From positions 212,773 through 276,772 of IMG/VR virus record IMGVR_UViG_3300027710_000011: 64,000 bases of DNA. One strand, given 5' to 3'. This DNA is from a virus. Below are positions 35,301 to 42,766 of the stretch, piece after piece (position 1 is the stretch's first letter; the number at the start of each line of letters is the position of its first letter). The notes under the pieces were generated by a model. It was not told the origin of the DNA. It searched no databases and saw nothing but the letters and a program-made list of their open reading frames with translations. The position numbers and the translations under genes are program-made.

Positions 35301-36170
35301 ATCACGAATACCGACGTCTACATGGCTCACTTCTTGGGTGCCGGTGGCGCTACTGAGTTTCTCAATAGCGATCCCAACATGACTGGAGATCAAGTAACGT
35401 CTAAATCCATGAGAGACGCTGTTGCTGCCAACCGTCCTGTTTTCTACGAGAACAAAGGAAACGGTAGGGCTCGCACATTCGCTGAGATTTACAAACTCTT
35501 CAACCAGAAGATGGATCGTGAATCAAAGAAAGCAGGCGTCGGTAGTGGCTCGTCATCGTCCGCTGTCGCACCCACAGTGACTGGCGATAAAACGACAGGC
35601 GCTCCAGCATCAGTCACACCGGCAGCCGGAGATCGTGCTGGTGGTGGTAACGTGGCAGCACCAAGTGCTAGTGCAGCTAAGAACTCTGGCACTGCGGCTT
35701 TGGCTGCGGCGAACAGTGCTCCGGCTCCTACAAGCGCTGTAGCTTCTAACGTGACACCTGTTGTTCCTGTTCAAACACCACCCACAACGACTCAAGTCGG
35801 TGGTTCCGGTGGCGCATACACAGCACCTTCAATGCCTGCTGCAGATGCGCCTCGACCTCCGATTCGTCCTGTTCCTGATTTCGCTGGCTTCTCGCCACAA
35901 CCTCGTCCGACGGGTACGGAAATCAGTGCTCAAGGCGATGCAAATCGTAAAGCAATGGCTGACGGCATTGTTAGCATTGGTAAGATCTTGGATGATTCTT
36001 TGGATGTTCAGAAGAAGATTCTCGACGGCATCAATGTCATTGCTAAGAACGGTCTTTCAGGTGCTTCTAAAGAACCTGAAAAGCCAAAGACCCCGGTGGC
36101 TAACACACCGACTTCCCCTAATGCTCAACGCGCCGCTAAGGCTCCGGTGAGTATGGGTAGGGACTACTAA
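29310..36170 (+). CDS. Giant tape-measure protein with lytic transglycosylase domain
   Basis: 2286 residues, close to phiKZ gp181, a virion-associated transglycosylase. The order here is a charged helical N-terminal part (about 1-260), Ala/Gly-rich helical stretches, a hydrophobic glycine-alanine segment (about 1290-1370) that could insert in membranes, and a C-terminal soluble lytic transglycosylase domain (about 1895-2060) with catalytic Glu1924 in AAIESSFNP followed by SSAAGLFQF. A Pro/Thr/Ala-rich linker and a short helix follow. There are two internal duplications: about 910-973 with 1025-1088, and about 1374-1500 with 1622-1760. It sets tail length and locally cuts peptidoglycan at injection. 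ATG at 29310 after GAGG. Confidence 0.87.
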   Translation: MATKTTKHKTGNSLDIDPGLDIPEFDFESFESGFSKQMKDEGPVKEVLGSFAKGVGSSFVKPGFIETTIRNVLPREYGSALDLGQASLGSARSLYNQAVKELKPAVGQLKQLTQQVLPKTEGILSKNIQEKLKDWSREEKSGELSEERMREMALAVELGSIFEAQAKDTDRREEANRRSDQIKDGVEQLRHRDEMGRLSEIAQNTSRLVGFNEDVTTAVYKKSLQVQLRQFYAVTELLRETKIANIKKTAQLEGVVRNTGISAGAVETTNKGSFKNKFLDGAKKGLFGAAQGFARDYVGNIHDDLSKKLTGATSSGNDLLSQINMMASMGSMGADVGMSAKGMAGDMAGSFLGDYLANKLQGKLKKHVGKIPAVQKLGAKLGYGMENAGPLLNDYLNDRNNKLGPLEPFREYLTSMLPKTGVDVTMDVASLHKSNEQAHFTNATQKSIIEVIPGLLARIQRELVITRTGKDAPLISYDYKANKFSTVEKLTSDLRAAFTGKDKQEDVKKRFDEMFKLIDKDGELDESKRERIKKQFMDKKSKGMSTDSKHIASKLNWGMDEEGEAIAKFFQKYLKTDSVGKRDPDSLQAIRRQRVLSKQIDRLTRFFEDPRADAQAMANLGQLDVLSGTGLYNTEKNSFDLDKINQGLLGGEDDTILQAGENRNPTLVEGSSRDSLNRPRRNIQKDARLAAQERRRRMQEAMTPRNQAAGAIPQQAPVEPTPVVGAEALKQTVEAMVDTAALERMMQEQIAEIKKIDPNANLLTVIEVLRSMDSRLEGGINTYSLAEDFLGPEARDRFRDRASRAGQRVKGAAGSARDAAANAARRTADAARRATSRVKDKVKSFRETTLGDVADAGLGAAKSIGSFGLDMASKLGSIGVKGAKMAGSVASTVLNKAGKTADKVADYFGDVFVEGETEPRLTRAKMKAGKYFDKGSKKVLTSLANIKGAVLDEEGMEILSADELEKSYVKGSKIRALKEIATTGAGWIGAAGSMAVKGLGTFYGGLVNVGLKAFKAGLKLLPPYDVYVKGQEKPVLTVGGFKGGLYISQKSEKTLSHPREIDGPVMDKDGNYLVTEDDIRTGLVDKNGLTVTNKAARLLGKVKNVLGAGFKALKGIAGMGKEFLVGIGQAFKDMFSGIFGLRGEYLETSRSQLDVQREILKVLVERLPTSGNKVKGDYDGDGVRNGSAEDIRRQAAEAEKQKAADQNSTEIKNQPAGGKGILGMLAGLFGKKNKGEEDEGGDTNITLGGGGDGKAPGDAGKDAGKAAKSSKWLGKGGRLARLGGGLWGATKWAGGAALSMAGLGGLGLGGLASGAASAGGAALGAAGTGLAAAGTALGAILTAPVLLTALGVAAVATAGYYGYKYLTRAQLTTLNKVRFAQYGFAEQDKEKLAIVFGLEQYLMKNVKFDKDKAYINSEKIDANEMMKPFEVSQGSSFAPQWMLWFERRFKPIFLGHVAALKGINPEIALADVDSKLKSDEKLKYLDASSMPDGPYDILESPFQDMKQLSVSSSGVKAAIELARDELQKAVKSDATSSAAKKAGAAATGAALLKSGGDGTSVSNGNAPPSGTSDEASDELKAAAGIGAAGMESSVQAGLSVSGSSNVPGDFLFTGQKGTIDALSSIRFKAYGLTEMEVPKIKDLAFLEKQVSKDVIFTKDSATYEEDVRDLLSRVKSKFGIVGPESPEGREWVNWFRCRFLPVYLNYRTLIQKATGKEDGVVGGMMLKPDQQLDVANALITTTGIDRGRKVPVWDITYTPWTDYPMNTDSASTELNIKFLTEAVKAVKAGEQKSAEKKKEAAANESAAISRGEAADTKWRVNTPVGQLAIPKDPYSLKKDREAMAEKNGYVQPAPLNSDGTGVRGMGDYIKGEAIKHPGKGTGGDINSIPEPTGNNWPGMKAMLEAVGKITGVDASTLAAMAAIESSFNPTAQAGTSSAAGLFQFVNKTWNGMIQKYGSKYGIAPNTPRTDARASALMGAEFIKENIGYLKSKLKGKDITNTDVYMAHFLGAGGATEFLNSDPNMTGDQVTSKSMRDAVAANRPVFYENKGNGRARTFAEIYKLFNQKMDRESKKAGVGSGSSSSAVAPTVTGDKTTGAPASVTPAAGDRAGGGNVAAPSASAAKNSGTAALAAANSAPAPTSAVASNVTPVVPVQTPPTTTQVGGSGGAYTAPSMPAADAPRPPIRPVPDFAGFSPQPRPTGTEISAQGDANRKAMADGIVSIGKILDDSLDVQKKILDGINVIAKNGLSGASKEPEKPKTPVANTPTSPNAQRAAKAPVSMGRDY

Positions 36171-36179
36171 AAGGAATAA

Positions 36180-36200
36180 GGGTGGGGATTATCCCCACCC
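36180..36200 (+). terminator. Hairpin terminator
   Basis: Stem GGGTGGGG/CCCCACCC with a five-base AT loop, followed by TACCTTTTT; TATG occurs about ten bases later, at 36211. It ends the tape-measure transcript before the 36237 gene. Confidence 0.8.
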
Positions 36201-36236
36201 TACCTTTTTCTATGAGTAAATTAGAAGGTTACAGCC

Positions 36237-38237
36237 ATGGCTACTTTGAGTGCAAAAATCCGCGATTCCAGTTGGCTGCGGCAAGTCTTCTTGGTCCCAA
36301 CCAAGGGGAATAGCCCACTGGTCGACGACATCGACAAACGTAATGCCGCTTTTTCAACAGCAAGATTCAAGTTCGCCAATACCTCCCTAGGTGGTTCAAT
36401 GGCGATCAACCCACCTCCGCAATATACACCGAATGCTGATCGACGTGTCCCAGGCGTGCACATGTTGCGCGATAAAGCCGACCAGCCGTTGAGCAGAGAA
36501 AACCAAGGCACACTTGGTCGTTATTACAGTGAAGCCGTTGACGATAATTCCCGCATCATCAGCATGCGTATGGGAGTTCCAGCTTTCAACTCGCTGAGTT
36601 CGTTCTTCACTGGCTTCTACAACTACAACGCTGGTTTGATGGCGCGCACTGGACGTGCCACTGGTGCAATGTATGCATTGGGTATGGCAACAGGTTTCGT
36701 CGCTTCCCTGGTAGTGTGGCCGCTGATGGTCATCAACTTGGGTGGTGACCTGATTAAGTTCTTCATGAACAAACCACGTAGTAAGTATTACTACCTGAAG
36801 CCCACGATGCCTCTTTACTGGAATGCAGTCACTGCCCTGGTGAACAACATTGCAGTTAACAAAGGCATTATTCCGCGCATCCTGGACGAAGACTCCACCA
36901 ATAACTTGGATGGTCGCTTTCCGTTCAAGAAGGATGACATGGAGCATGTTTCCAGACTTATGGGCGACATTTACATGGAAGGTGGACAGATCAACGTCTA
37001 CGCCATGGCAACGCGCTATCAGCGTCAAGCTCGTAAGTTCTATGGATACATGCAAAAGAAATACATGAACGAGACGGGTTATCTGGACACGTACGGCATG
37101 GTGGAAGATTTGTATAAACACCGTGTCGATCTAGGTACCCGAGAGAATCCGTCTTTGTCAATGTACTTGAAGAAGTGGATTACTACGTCATCAGGTACAC
37201 CAAAGCAAACGGAGCAATCTCAGAAGGGCTCAGCGCCTGCGTCTACAGATGCTGGAGCTTCTAACAACACGACTGTGTCTGCAGATACTGAATCTACGCC
37301 AAAGGAAGATTCCGACATCAAGGGCTTCCTGAATTTCTTGGAAGCTGAGCTTGATGATGGATCGCAATTCATCTCGTTCCGCGTGGATAACGAATCATCG
37401 GCTCAAGAGTCCTTCAGCAATCAAACGGGTGAATCCGAGATTGCGATGAAGATCAACTCCATCTCTGGTCAATCGCGAGAAACAACGTTCAATCTGGCTG
37501 GTGGCAATATCAGTGACGGATTGCTCGGCAAGGTAGCTGGCGAAGCCGCGCAGATGGTGACTCAGTTTATCGGCGGTATTGCTGATGGACTGAATGTTAG
37601 CGGTATTGCTGCTCTTGGCGGCGCAGCATTTGTGGACATTCCCAAACACTGGACTAGCTCAACAGCTAATCTGCCGCGCATGAACTACTCGCTCTCACTT
37701 GTTTCGCCGTATGGAAACAAGTTGTCGCAGATGATGTTCATGTACGTTCCGCTTTGCATGATCTTGGCAGCAGCGTTGCCGTTGTCCACAGGTAAGCAAT
37801 CCTACACAAGTCCTTTCCTTGTGCAGTTGTTTGATCGCGGGCGTGCTCAAACGCGTCTTGGTATTATTGATTCCTTGTCGATCACCCGCGGAACGACACA
37901 TCTGGGATTCAATAATGCTGGCAATGCCATGGGTATTGACATTTCGTTCAGTATCCAGGACTTGAGTTCAGTCATGCACATGCCTCTGGTTCAAGGCTTC
38001 TCGCCAGGAGCTGGTTTGTTTGATGATGAAACAGTTTTCTCTGACTACATGGCGATCTTGGGATCGCTGACGGTCAACGAGCAAATCTATCCTCTGGAGA
38101 GACTGCGCTTGCGTTTGACCAGGAACATGTCCAACGTGAAAACATGGTTCTCATCAGCTCACTTTGCGCAATGGGTTACTGACCTTGGCCCAATGCAACT
38201 GATCAGTGCTTTCTACCCTGGTCAAGTCAACCGTTAA
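36237..38237 (+). CDS. Probable virion protein with membrane-type segments, 666 aa
   Basis: ATG at 36237 after AGAAGG. Lies where phiKZ gene 182 would be, after the tape measure. Two hydrophobic stretches are visible: about residues 145-172 (MATGFVASLVVWPLMVINL) and about 497-520 (MFMYVPLCMILAAALPLS). They could be transmembrane or buried helices. A Thr/Ser/Ala-rich disordered linker lies near 320-360. The remainder is mixed alpha/beta. It may be a tail-tip or pilot protein that contacts the membrane, but that is inference from segment content and context. Confidence 0.72.
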   Translation: MATLSAKIRDSSWLRQVFLVPTKGNSPLVDDIDKRNAAFSTARFKFANTSLGGSMAINPPPQYTPNADRRVPGVHMLRDKADQPLSRENQGTLGRYYSEAVDDNSRIISMRMGVPAFNSLSSFFTGFYNYNAGLMARTGRATGAMYALGMATGFVASLVVWPLMVINLGGDLIKFFMNKPRSKYYYLKPTMPLYWNAVTALVNNIAVNKGIIPRILDEDSTNNLDGRFPFKKDDMEHVSRLMGDIYMEGGQINVYAMATRYQRQARKFYGYMQKKYMNETGYLDTYGMVEDLYKHRVDLGTRENPSLSMYLKKWITTSSGTPKQTEQSQKGSAPASTDAGASNNTTVSADTESTPKEDSDIKGFLNFLEAELDDGSQFISFRVDNESSAQESFSNQTGESEIAMKINSISGQSRETTFNLAGGNISDGLLGKVAGEAAQMVTQFIGGIADGLNVSGIAALGGAAFVDIPKHWTSSTANLPRMNYSLSLVSPYGNKLSQMMFMYVPLCMILAAALPLSTGKQSYTSPFLVQLFDRGRAQTRLGIIDSLSITRGTTHLGFNNAGNAMGIDISFSIQDLSSVMHMPLVQGFSPGAGLFDDETVFSDYMAILGSLTVNEQIYPLERLRLRLTRNMSNVKTWFSSAHFAQWVTDLGPMQLISAFYPGQVNR

Positions 38238-38247
38238 AGAGACGGCA

Positions 38248-38275
38248 TACAGGAGGGGGTTCTCCCCTCCTGTAT
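38248..38275. terminator. Bidirectional terminator with TATG on both strands
   Basis: Twelve-base-pair stem ATACAGGAGGGG/CCCCTCCTGTAT with a short loop between converging genes. The plus side continues TATG (38276-38279) and the minus side reads CTGTATGCC, so both exits carry TATG. Confidence 0.85.
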
Positions 38276-38282
38276 TATGTCG

Positions 38283-39527
38283 TCACGAACCAAAACCACC
38301 GCTGTTGGTAAGCCAGCTATTATCTTGGTTACCTTGGTTGTTATTGTTGTTCTTATTTGAAAAGAACCCAGCAACTTGACCAATGGTTCCGACCACTCGA
38401 GGATCGAGTGTTCTGTTTTTCTTGGTAACAGATGGTTGGTTGTAAGACTCTTGCCACAGACGCGGGAAGTTAATCTTCAACTGAGCGTCAACAGTTGTTT
38501 CACCAAACATCAAAGCAAGGCCTTGCACCTTATTTCGATCACCTTCCACCAAGCTCTTGACACCGATAGCAATCAGCTCTTGAAACTCACGACTACCACC
38601 AAGAACGCGAAGCAAGTTAAAGGTGGTTGTACCGGTCGTTCCAGTGGCATCGCCAATCCGGTCAATGACGTTCCATTTTGAATCGGTGTTTGTAAAGATA
38701 CCAATCAAATTAGCATAATCATTAACCTGGGCACCAGTGTTACGGCCGTAGTTGTCATAACGGTAACTCTGCTTGATTTGACCAGCATAGTTAGGCAAAA
38801 CAGCACTAAGTATTTGCCCACCCTGACCTTGCGTCAACTGAGACAAATTACCAAGATCACCGTTCTTGACCAGAACAGGTCCAGCGGCTGCTGCAACCTT
38901 AGTGAGCAGTTCTTTGTTATCAGTAACTGCCGAGGAAGCTTTGGTGAAGAAGTCGTATGACTTTGGAATACCGAGATCACTACCCTGTGTGATGCCTCCG
39001 GACAGCATGGCCGCATGCGCATCAACGTCGTACGCATAACACATCCCATCAGTGCTTGCATTCAGAGATGTGAGATTGAACGAGTACGCATTGACATCAG
39101 TAGCATAGCTGCTGAAAGCAGTCATGTCTCCAAAATTGGCAGACGGGACTTTAAAGCTGTCCGCACCCATCTTGAAGTCCATCGTTCCAGAATCTTTGAA
39201 CTTGTCCATAATGCCAGATTTGGCTTTATCAGACATATCCCTCAAACTAGAACCAATACCGGGTGCCGCTTTGAGCAAACGTCCAGTAATGTCACTGGTG
39301 TTTAAACCAAGACCACCAGTCTTGGTCATGGACAGCAAACTACCTGCTGAGCCAATAGCACCTTTACCGCCATTAGCCAGTAGCTTAGAGATATCAAATC
39401 CTAAGCCAGTGTCTTTTTTATCGATAATGCTGTTAACGACGTTCTTACCACTGGCAGAGTAAACGTCGACAGCCGCCAATGTGTCTGACGGTCCAGAGGA
39501 AAACGTGGTTGAAGCCAACGGATTCAT
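38283..39527 (-). CDS. Probable virion structural protein, 414 aa
   Basis: ATG at 39527 with CGGAG upstream. Rich in Gly, Ser, Ala and Asn, with a low-complexity Asn run near the C terminus (NKNNNNNQGNQDN) and helical repeats in the first third. No membrane helix or enzyme motif. Composition and place beside the tape-measure block fit a tail protein. Flanked by terminators on both sides (38248 and 39573), so it is a single-gene transcript. Confidence 0.72.
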   Translation of the reverse strand: MNPLASTTFSSGPSDTLAAVDVYSASGKNVVNSIIDKKDTGLGFDISKLLANGGKGAIGSAGSLLSMTKTGGLGLNTSDITGRLLKAAPGIGSSLRDMSDKAKSGIMDKFKDSGTMDFKMGADSFKVPSANFGDMTAFSSYATDVNAYSFNLTSLNASTDGMCYAYDVDAHAAMLSGGITQGSDLGIPKSYDFFTKASSAVTDNKELLTKVAAAAGPVLVKNGDLGNLSQLTQGQGGQILSAVLPNYAGQIKQSYRYDNYGRNTGAQVNDYANLIGIFTNTDSKWNVIDRIGDATGTTGTTTFNLLRVLGGSREFQELIAIGVKSLVEGDRNKVQGLALMFGETTVDAQLKINFPRLWQESYNQPSVTKKNRTLDPRVVGTIGQVAGFFSNKNNNNNQGNQDNSWLTNSGGFGS

Positions 39528-39572
39528 TATTTTTTCTCCGTTTTAACAAAAAAAGAATGTACTACATCATAA

Positions 39573-39608
39573 GGAGTCTTGATAACCCTTTCGAGTTATC
39601 AAGACTCC
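39573..39608 (-). terminator. Hairpin terminator followed by TTATG
   Basis: Perfect fourteen-base-pair stem (GGAGTCTTGATAAC and its complement) with an eight-base loop; the minus strand continues TTATGATG. It ends the three-gene 39617-41324 unit. Confidence 0.88.
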
Positions 39609-39616
39609 ATCATGCA

Positions 39617-40204
39617 TCACTCTTCTCGCTGATCCCGGCAACCCTGGGGAGGATTGCCATTCGCAACGTTCTGAGCGTAACGAAGGGCCGCTGCTTTCCA
39701 GCTTTTAGGGACGGTACCGTTCTTCAAGGCAGCTCGAATCTCTTCGAACCCTGCAGTAAGCCAAGCGCTTTCGCGCGGCGTAACAGTTACGTACTTCTCT
39801 GGATCAGAGCGATCCGGGAACAAGTAGTAATGCTTGAAGGGAAGTTCGGACTCCATGATCATGTCTGAAAGATTGCGATCCTGGATGATCTTCTGGTAAT
39901 TGCCGGCCATGATGTCTTCACAGAAATGCTCGTACCAACGAGTGTGAAGATTGCTCGCGTGCTGCTTAGCCTTCAATCCAATCAAGTGACGAAGCTCTTC
40001 GTGACAAAAGCCTGTACTGACGTAGTGCCAGTATCCTTCCATAGACTGGAAGGAACCGTAATACGGATGAATGAAAGGCGAATGCGCAAAGTGGGACAGT
40101 CTCTTACCAATTAACGTCATGGCTTTACCGGCCAAGATGTTGATGTGGCTGAAACCGTCATTCTCAGGACCGTACGGCGATGGTTTTCTTTTCCTTCTTG
40201 CCAT
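39617..40204 (-). CDS. NADAR-like (YbiA family) protein, 195 aa
   Basis: ATG at 40204 with GGAGGTAATAA upstream. The order of short motifs resembles the NADAR/YbiA fold: LSHFAHSPF (36-44) for the usual LSNFxxSPF, SMEGYWHY (54-61) for SVEHAYQ with Glu56 as the candidate catalytic acid, an EAKxxG-like KAKQHA segment (78-83), and a distal EDIM...YQKIIQDRNLSDMI block like the usual vM..al..KF..n..L...L. NADAR proteins cleave N-glycosidic bonds, including reversal of ADP-ribosylation of DNA guanine. A role against host ADP-ribosylation defence is inference. The family call is by eye only. Confidence 0.55.
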   Translation of the reverse strand: MARRKRKPSPYGPENDGFSHINILAGKAMTLIGKRLSHFAHSPFIHPYYGSFQSMEGYWHYVSTGFCHEELRHLIGLKAKQHASNLHTRWYEHFCEDIMAGNYQKIIQDRNLSDMIMESELPFKHYYLFPDRSDPEKYVTVTPRESAWLTAGFEEIRAALKNGTVPKSWKAAALRYAQNVANGNPPQGCRDQREE

Positions 40205-40214
40205 TTATTACCTC

Positions 40215-40787
40215 CTATGCTTGATCGGCAGGGGTATCTTCAGGGATGGTGATGGAGCTGCTGGTCAAAGGACCAAGCGGCTGAGAGGGTTCGTGTTGGT
40301 CATCATCACCCTCATTCAATTCATCCAAACCTTGGTTGTAATCCAAAGTCACCGTCGGTCCACGATGCTCAGACTGCATGCCATTACGGTGCTCAGCAAT
40401 GATCACGATTTGAAATCGTTTCCACTGCAAGAACATCAAGGTCTTGCAAAACACCTTCCAGGTCATGCTGCTTCGATTGAACTCTTTGTGCAAGTTCCCT
40501 CGAATGCTTGTGCGATCACGGCGGTTCAACTCAACGTGATCAATCGGAGGCTTGTTGGGATCAGTATTACGACTGTCCTTTTCACGTCGACGACGCTCAG
40601 CACCAGCAATCTCAAAACGAAGGTACTCCTCCATCAAGCTGTTCCAACGATACCCGTTGATACCCATATCGAACTGGATGATTCGAAACAGGTTGGTGAG
40701 TACGCCAGTAATGCCGGTAGCCGGTGGTGTCCGTGGTTTGCTACCGTTACCAGGTTTTTGGTAATACGATCCTTTTCTTTGCATCAT
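40215..40787 (-). CDS. Unknown phage protein, 190 aa
   Basis: ATG at 40787 with AAAGGTAG upstream; the stop is ten bases before the next start. The N-terminal 25 residues are basic and Gly/Pro-rich, then a helical core with aromatic residues (TWKVFCKTLMFLQWKRFQIV near 110-130) and an acidic C-terminal tail (ELNEGDDDQHE). The core could be DNA- or protein-binding, but I recognise no family. Middle gene of three. Confidence 0.73.
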   Translation of the reverse strand: MMQRKGSYYQKPGNGSKPRTPPATGITGVLTNLFRIIQFDMGINGYRWNSLMEEYLRFEIAGAERRRREKDSRNTDPNKPPIDHVELNRRDRTSIRGNLHKEFNRSSMTWKVFCKTLMFLQWKRFQIVIIAEHRNGMQSEHRGPTVTLDYNQGLDELNEGDDDQHEPSQPLGPLTSSSITIPEDTPADQA

Positions 40788-40796
40788 TTCTACCTT

Positions 40797-41324
40797 TCAA
40801 TCCGCAAGCACAGTGGAAATGGCACTGTGAATGCTAGTTAGGTTGCCAAGTGTTCTCAGCAACATTCTGAAGTGATACTCTTCAATACCAGCTTCCGCTT
40901 TGGCTAGGACTCTTGCGAATCCTAGCATTGTTTTTGCTTCTATCACCAATTCCCCAATGGTACTTTGAGGAATGTAGTTTCCAGAAGCCGAGATGAAGAA
41001 CGAGTCCAGCTGAATTTCTATTTGGTTGAACGGAAACTCGCTGGATAAGAGCTGAGGTTTTGGTGCCCCCAATTCTTCATTGATCTTTCTCATGAATTTG
41101 AGAAACTCCAAAATGTCGTTGTGAGTTGTTTTCACAAAGACCAACCTGGCTTCCAACGGACTGTACTTCAGGTGGAGTTTTTCTTCTACTTGGTCTACCA
41201 TATTCTGGCAGGCTTCAACGACCTTTTCGTTGGTTGAAATTACGACAGGTCGCTGATTAAAACGTAGGGTAGCTTTGAATCTTTCGACACAAGCCTTGAT
41301 ATAACGGATGAGTCTTCCGTACAT
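40797..41324 (-). CDS. Unknown phage protein, 175 aa
   Basis: ATG at 41324 (MYGRLIRYIKACVERFKATL) with GGAAAC upstream. A basic amphipathic N-terminal helix is followed by a mostly helical soluble protein. No signal peptide or catalytic motif. First gene of the three-gene minus unit that includes the NADAR-like protein, and read from the TATG-rich divergent region at 41384-41425. Confidence 0.72.
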   Translation of the reverse strand: MYGRLIRYIKACVERFKATLRFNQRPVVISTNEKVVEACQNMVDQVEEKLHLKYSPLEARLVFVKTTHNDILEFLKFMRKINEELGAPKPQLLSSEFPFNQIEIQLDSFFISASGNYIPQSTIGELVIEAKTMLGFARVLAKAEAGIEEYHFRMLLRTLGNLTSIHSAISTVLAD

Positions 41325-41383
41325 TTTGGTTGTTTCCTTTTGGATTAGAAGTCACACGCACTGAGCGCACGACTTGTTTTATG

Positions 41384-41425
41384 ACTTATGTGTATGAGGT
41401 ATTACTCACGCATAGTCACATAAGT
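41384..41425. promoter_or_regulatory. Divergent TATG promoter candidate with inverted repeat
   Basis: ACTTATGTG (41384-41392) and CACATAAGT (41417-41425) are perfect complements, each carrying TTATG reading inward from its own side. Further TATG copies lie at 41380-41383 and 41393 (plus) and near 41412 (minus). Genes diverge on both sides (41324 minus, 41470 plus). This is the best candidate in the window for a symmetric late promoter pair. Confidence 0.55.
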
Positions 41426-41469
41426 GATATGTAGCTGAAAGTAATTTCATCCTATCTTTGGAGCTAATC

Positions 41470-41931
41470 ATGGAAGCTGGTACGGTAGTTGTTGATCCAT
41501 GCATCGACGCAGGGTCGATGACGGACGACCAAATTCTTGCACTCACTCAACAGACTCGCGTCAGGATCGTTAAGAACTTGGTGAACAAAACACCCGGTGG
41601 TTTGCCAGGTGATCAAGAAGAACGCGAAGCGCTTTTCAAAGCGATGGACGGCTTGGATAAAGTGGCACTGACTCGCAAGCGCATCGATGCCGATAAAGAA
41701 TCGAGCAGCGGTGTTTCTCACGCAGTTGGTTTGGTTGCCGCACTGCTTCGTCAATCCAAAACGAACTATAGCTTGGCCGACGTTGTTGACTCTGGTCGAG
41801 AAATTCCTCGACTCGGCGACGACATCCCGGACCCAGTCTTGGTCCCAGGTGAAACAGAGATCAACGCTGGTCAGTTGGATTACGATTCGTTCGTAGCAGG
41901 CCGCGCACAGCCAGCTAAAGCTGAGCAGTAA
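41470..41931 (+). CDS. Unknown phage protein, 153 aa
   Basis: Start ATG at 41470 (MEAGTVVVDPC), chosen for GGAG upstream; an earlier in-frame codon at 41458 overlaps that site. Acidic, helical, ending in an Ala/Lys tail (AQPAKAEQ). Solitary plus-strand gene between two minus-strand units, with its own promoter candidate and a terminator six bases after the stop. No family recognised. Confidence 0.75.
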   Translation: MEAGTVVVDPCIDAGSMTDDQILALTQQTRVRIVKNLVNKTPGGLPGDQEEREALFKAMDGLDKVALTRKRIDADKESSSGVSHAVGLVAALLRQSKTNYSLADVVDSGREIPRLGDDIPDPVLVPGETEINAGQLDYDSFVAGRAQPAKAEQ

Positions 41932-41936
41932 CATAT

Positions 41937-41971
41937 ACAGGGTACTGGGTCGTATTGACCCAGTACCCTGT
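41937..41971. terminator. Bidirectional terminator with TATG on both strands
   Basis: Perfect fifteen-base-pair stem ACAGGGTACTGGGTC/GACCCAGTACCCTGT with a GTATT loop between converging genes. The plus side continues TATGACG and the minus side TATATG. Confidence 0.9.
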
Positions 41972-41978
41972 ATGACGT

Positions 41979-42764
41979 CTATAGTTCCATCAGCTCTTCA
42001 TCACTGATGCTACTGTGCTTCATCTGCAATCGCCTAACATCATCAACTGCGTCACGAATGCAGAACATGTCGATGGTTAGAAAACGAATCGAGAATCCCG
42101 GAGAAGCTGCCAGTCGAGCTGCTTCAAAAGGATCAAGTTGCATTTCAACCATCTTCTTGTTCTCTTCAGGTGTTGGAAGTTTTTCCAAAAGCCTGGGAGC
42201 ATAGATGATCATGTTTGGCATCCTGGTGACCTTGAATGCTTCACCGTGCATTCGTAGCCAATCAGGAAAGTCGTACATCACCAACACAGCGTATTGGGAT
42301 TTACAAATCGCTGGAGTGAGGAACTCGTTCGGAATACTGACGACATTGAACTCAGCTGCGTCGCCGATATGGAATTCCAAAGCACCAACAAGATCACTCT
42401 TCTCTTCTTCATCCATCTGATAAGGATGAATGTTGATGTCAAAGATCATTGCTGTCGGAGCGGCACCTGCAAAAACTTCTTCAGCCGCAGACTTAATGAA
42501 GGACGCCATCAGCAGAGTGATCTGAGACATCATGGAGCACTTCAATGTCTCGACATCACGCTTTTTGTAGAGTTCAACAAACTCATCGTGATCAACACCG
42601 TCAAAGCGATCTTGAATACGTTCGAAATATCTGCGTCCTTCAAGAAGCTTCTCTAATTTCTCTGGATACTTCTGCGCAATCACGCCTAAACGTGTATCGA
42701 GCAGAGCATCCAGAGAAACCATGATCTTATCGACCGTTGGCGCGGGAGCTTTCTCCTGACTCAC
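41979..42764 (-). CDS. Unknown phage protein, 261 aa, GTG start
   Basis: The start is taken as GTG at 42764 because GAGGAAC lies upstream and the codon falls two bases after the upstream stop; the longer frame to 42806 overlaps the neighbour and lacks a site. Soluble acidic helical protein (SQEKAPAPTVDKIMVSLDAL) with a beta-rich middle. Position would correspond to phiKZ gene 147. Co-transcribed with the 42767 gene. Function unknown. Confidence 0.75.
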   Translation of the reverse strand: MSQEKAPAPTVDKIMVSLDALLDTRLGVIAQKYPEKLEKLLEGRRYFERIQDRFDGVDHDEFVELYKKRDVETLKCSMMSQITLLMASFIKSAAEEVFAGAAPTAMIFDINIHPYQMDEEEKSDLVGALEFHIGDAAEFNVVSIPNEFLTPAICKSQYAVLVMYDFPDWLRMHGEAFKVTRMPNMIIYAPRLLEKLPTPEENKKMVEMQLDPFEAARLAASPGFSIRFLTIDMFCIRDAVDDVRRLQMKHSSISDEELMEL

Positions 42765-42766
42765 GT

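Noticed and set aside
36237-38237. Portal protein as identity of the 666-residue membrane-type protein
   Set aside because: No portal-like pattern is visible, and it sits by the tape measure rather than capsid genes; hydrophobic segments argue for a tail-tip or membrane-contact role.
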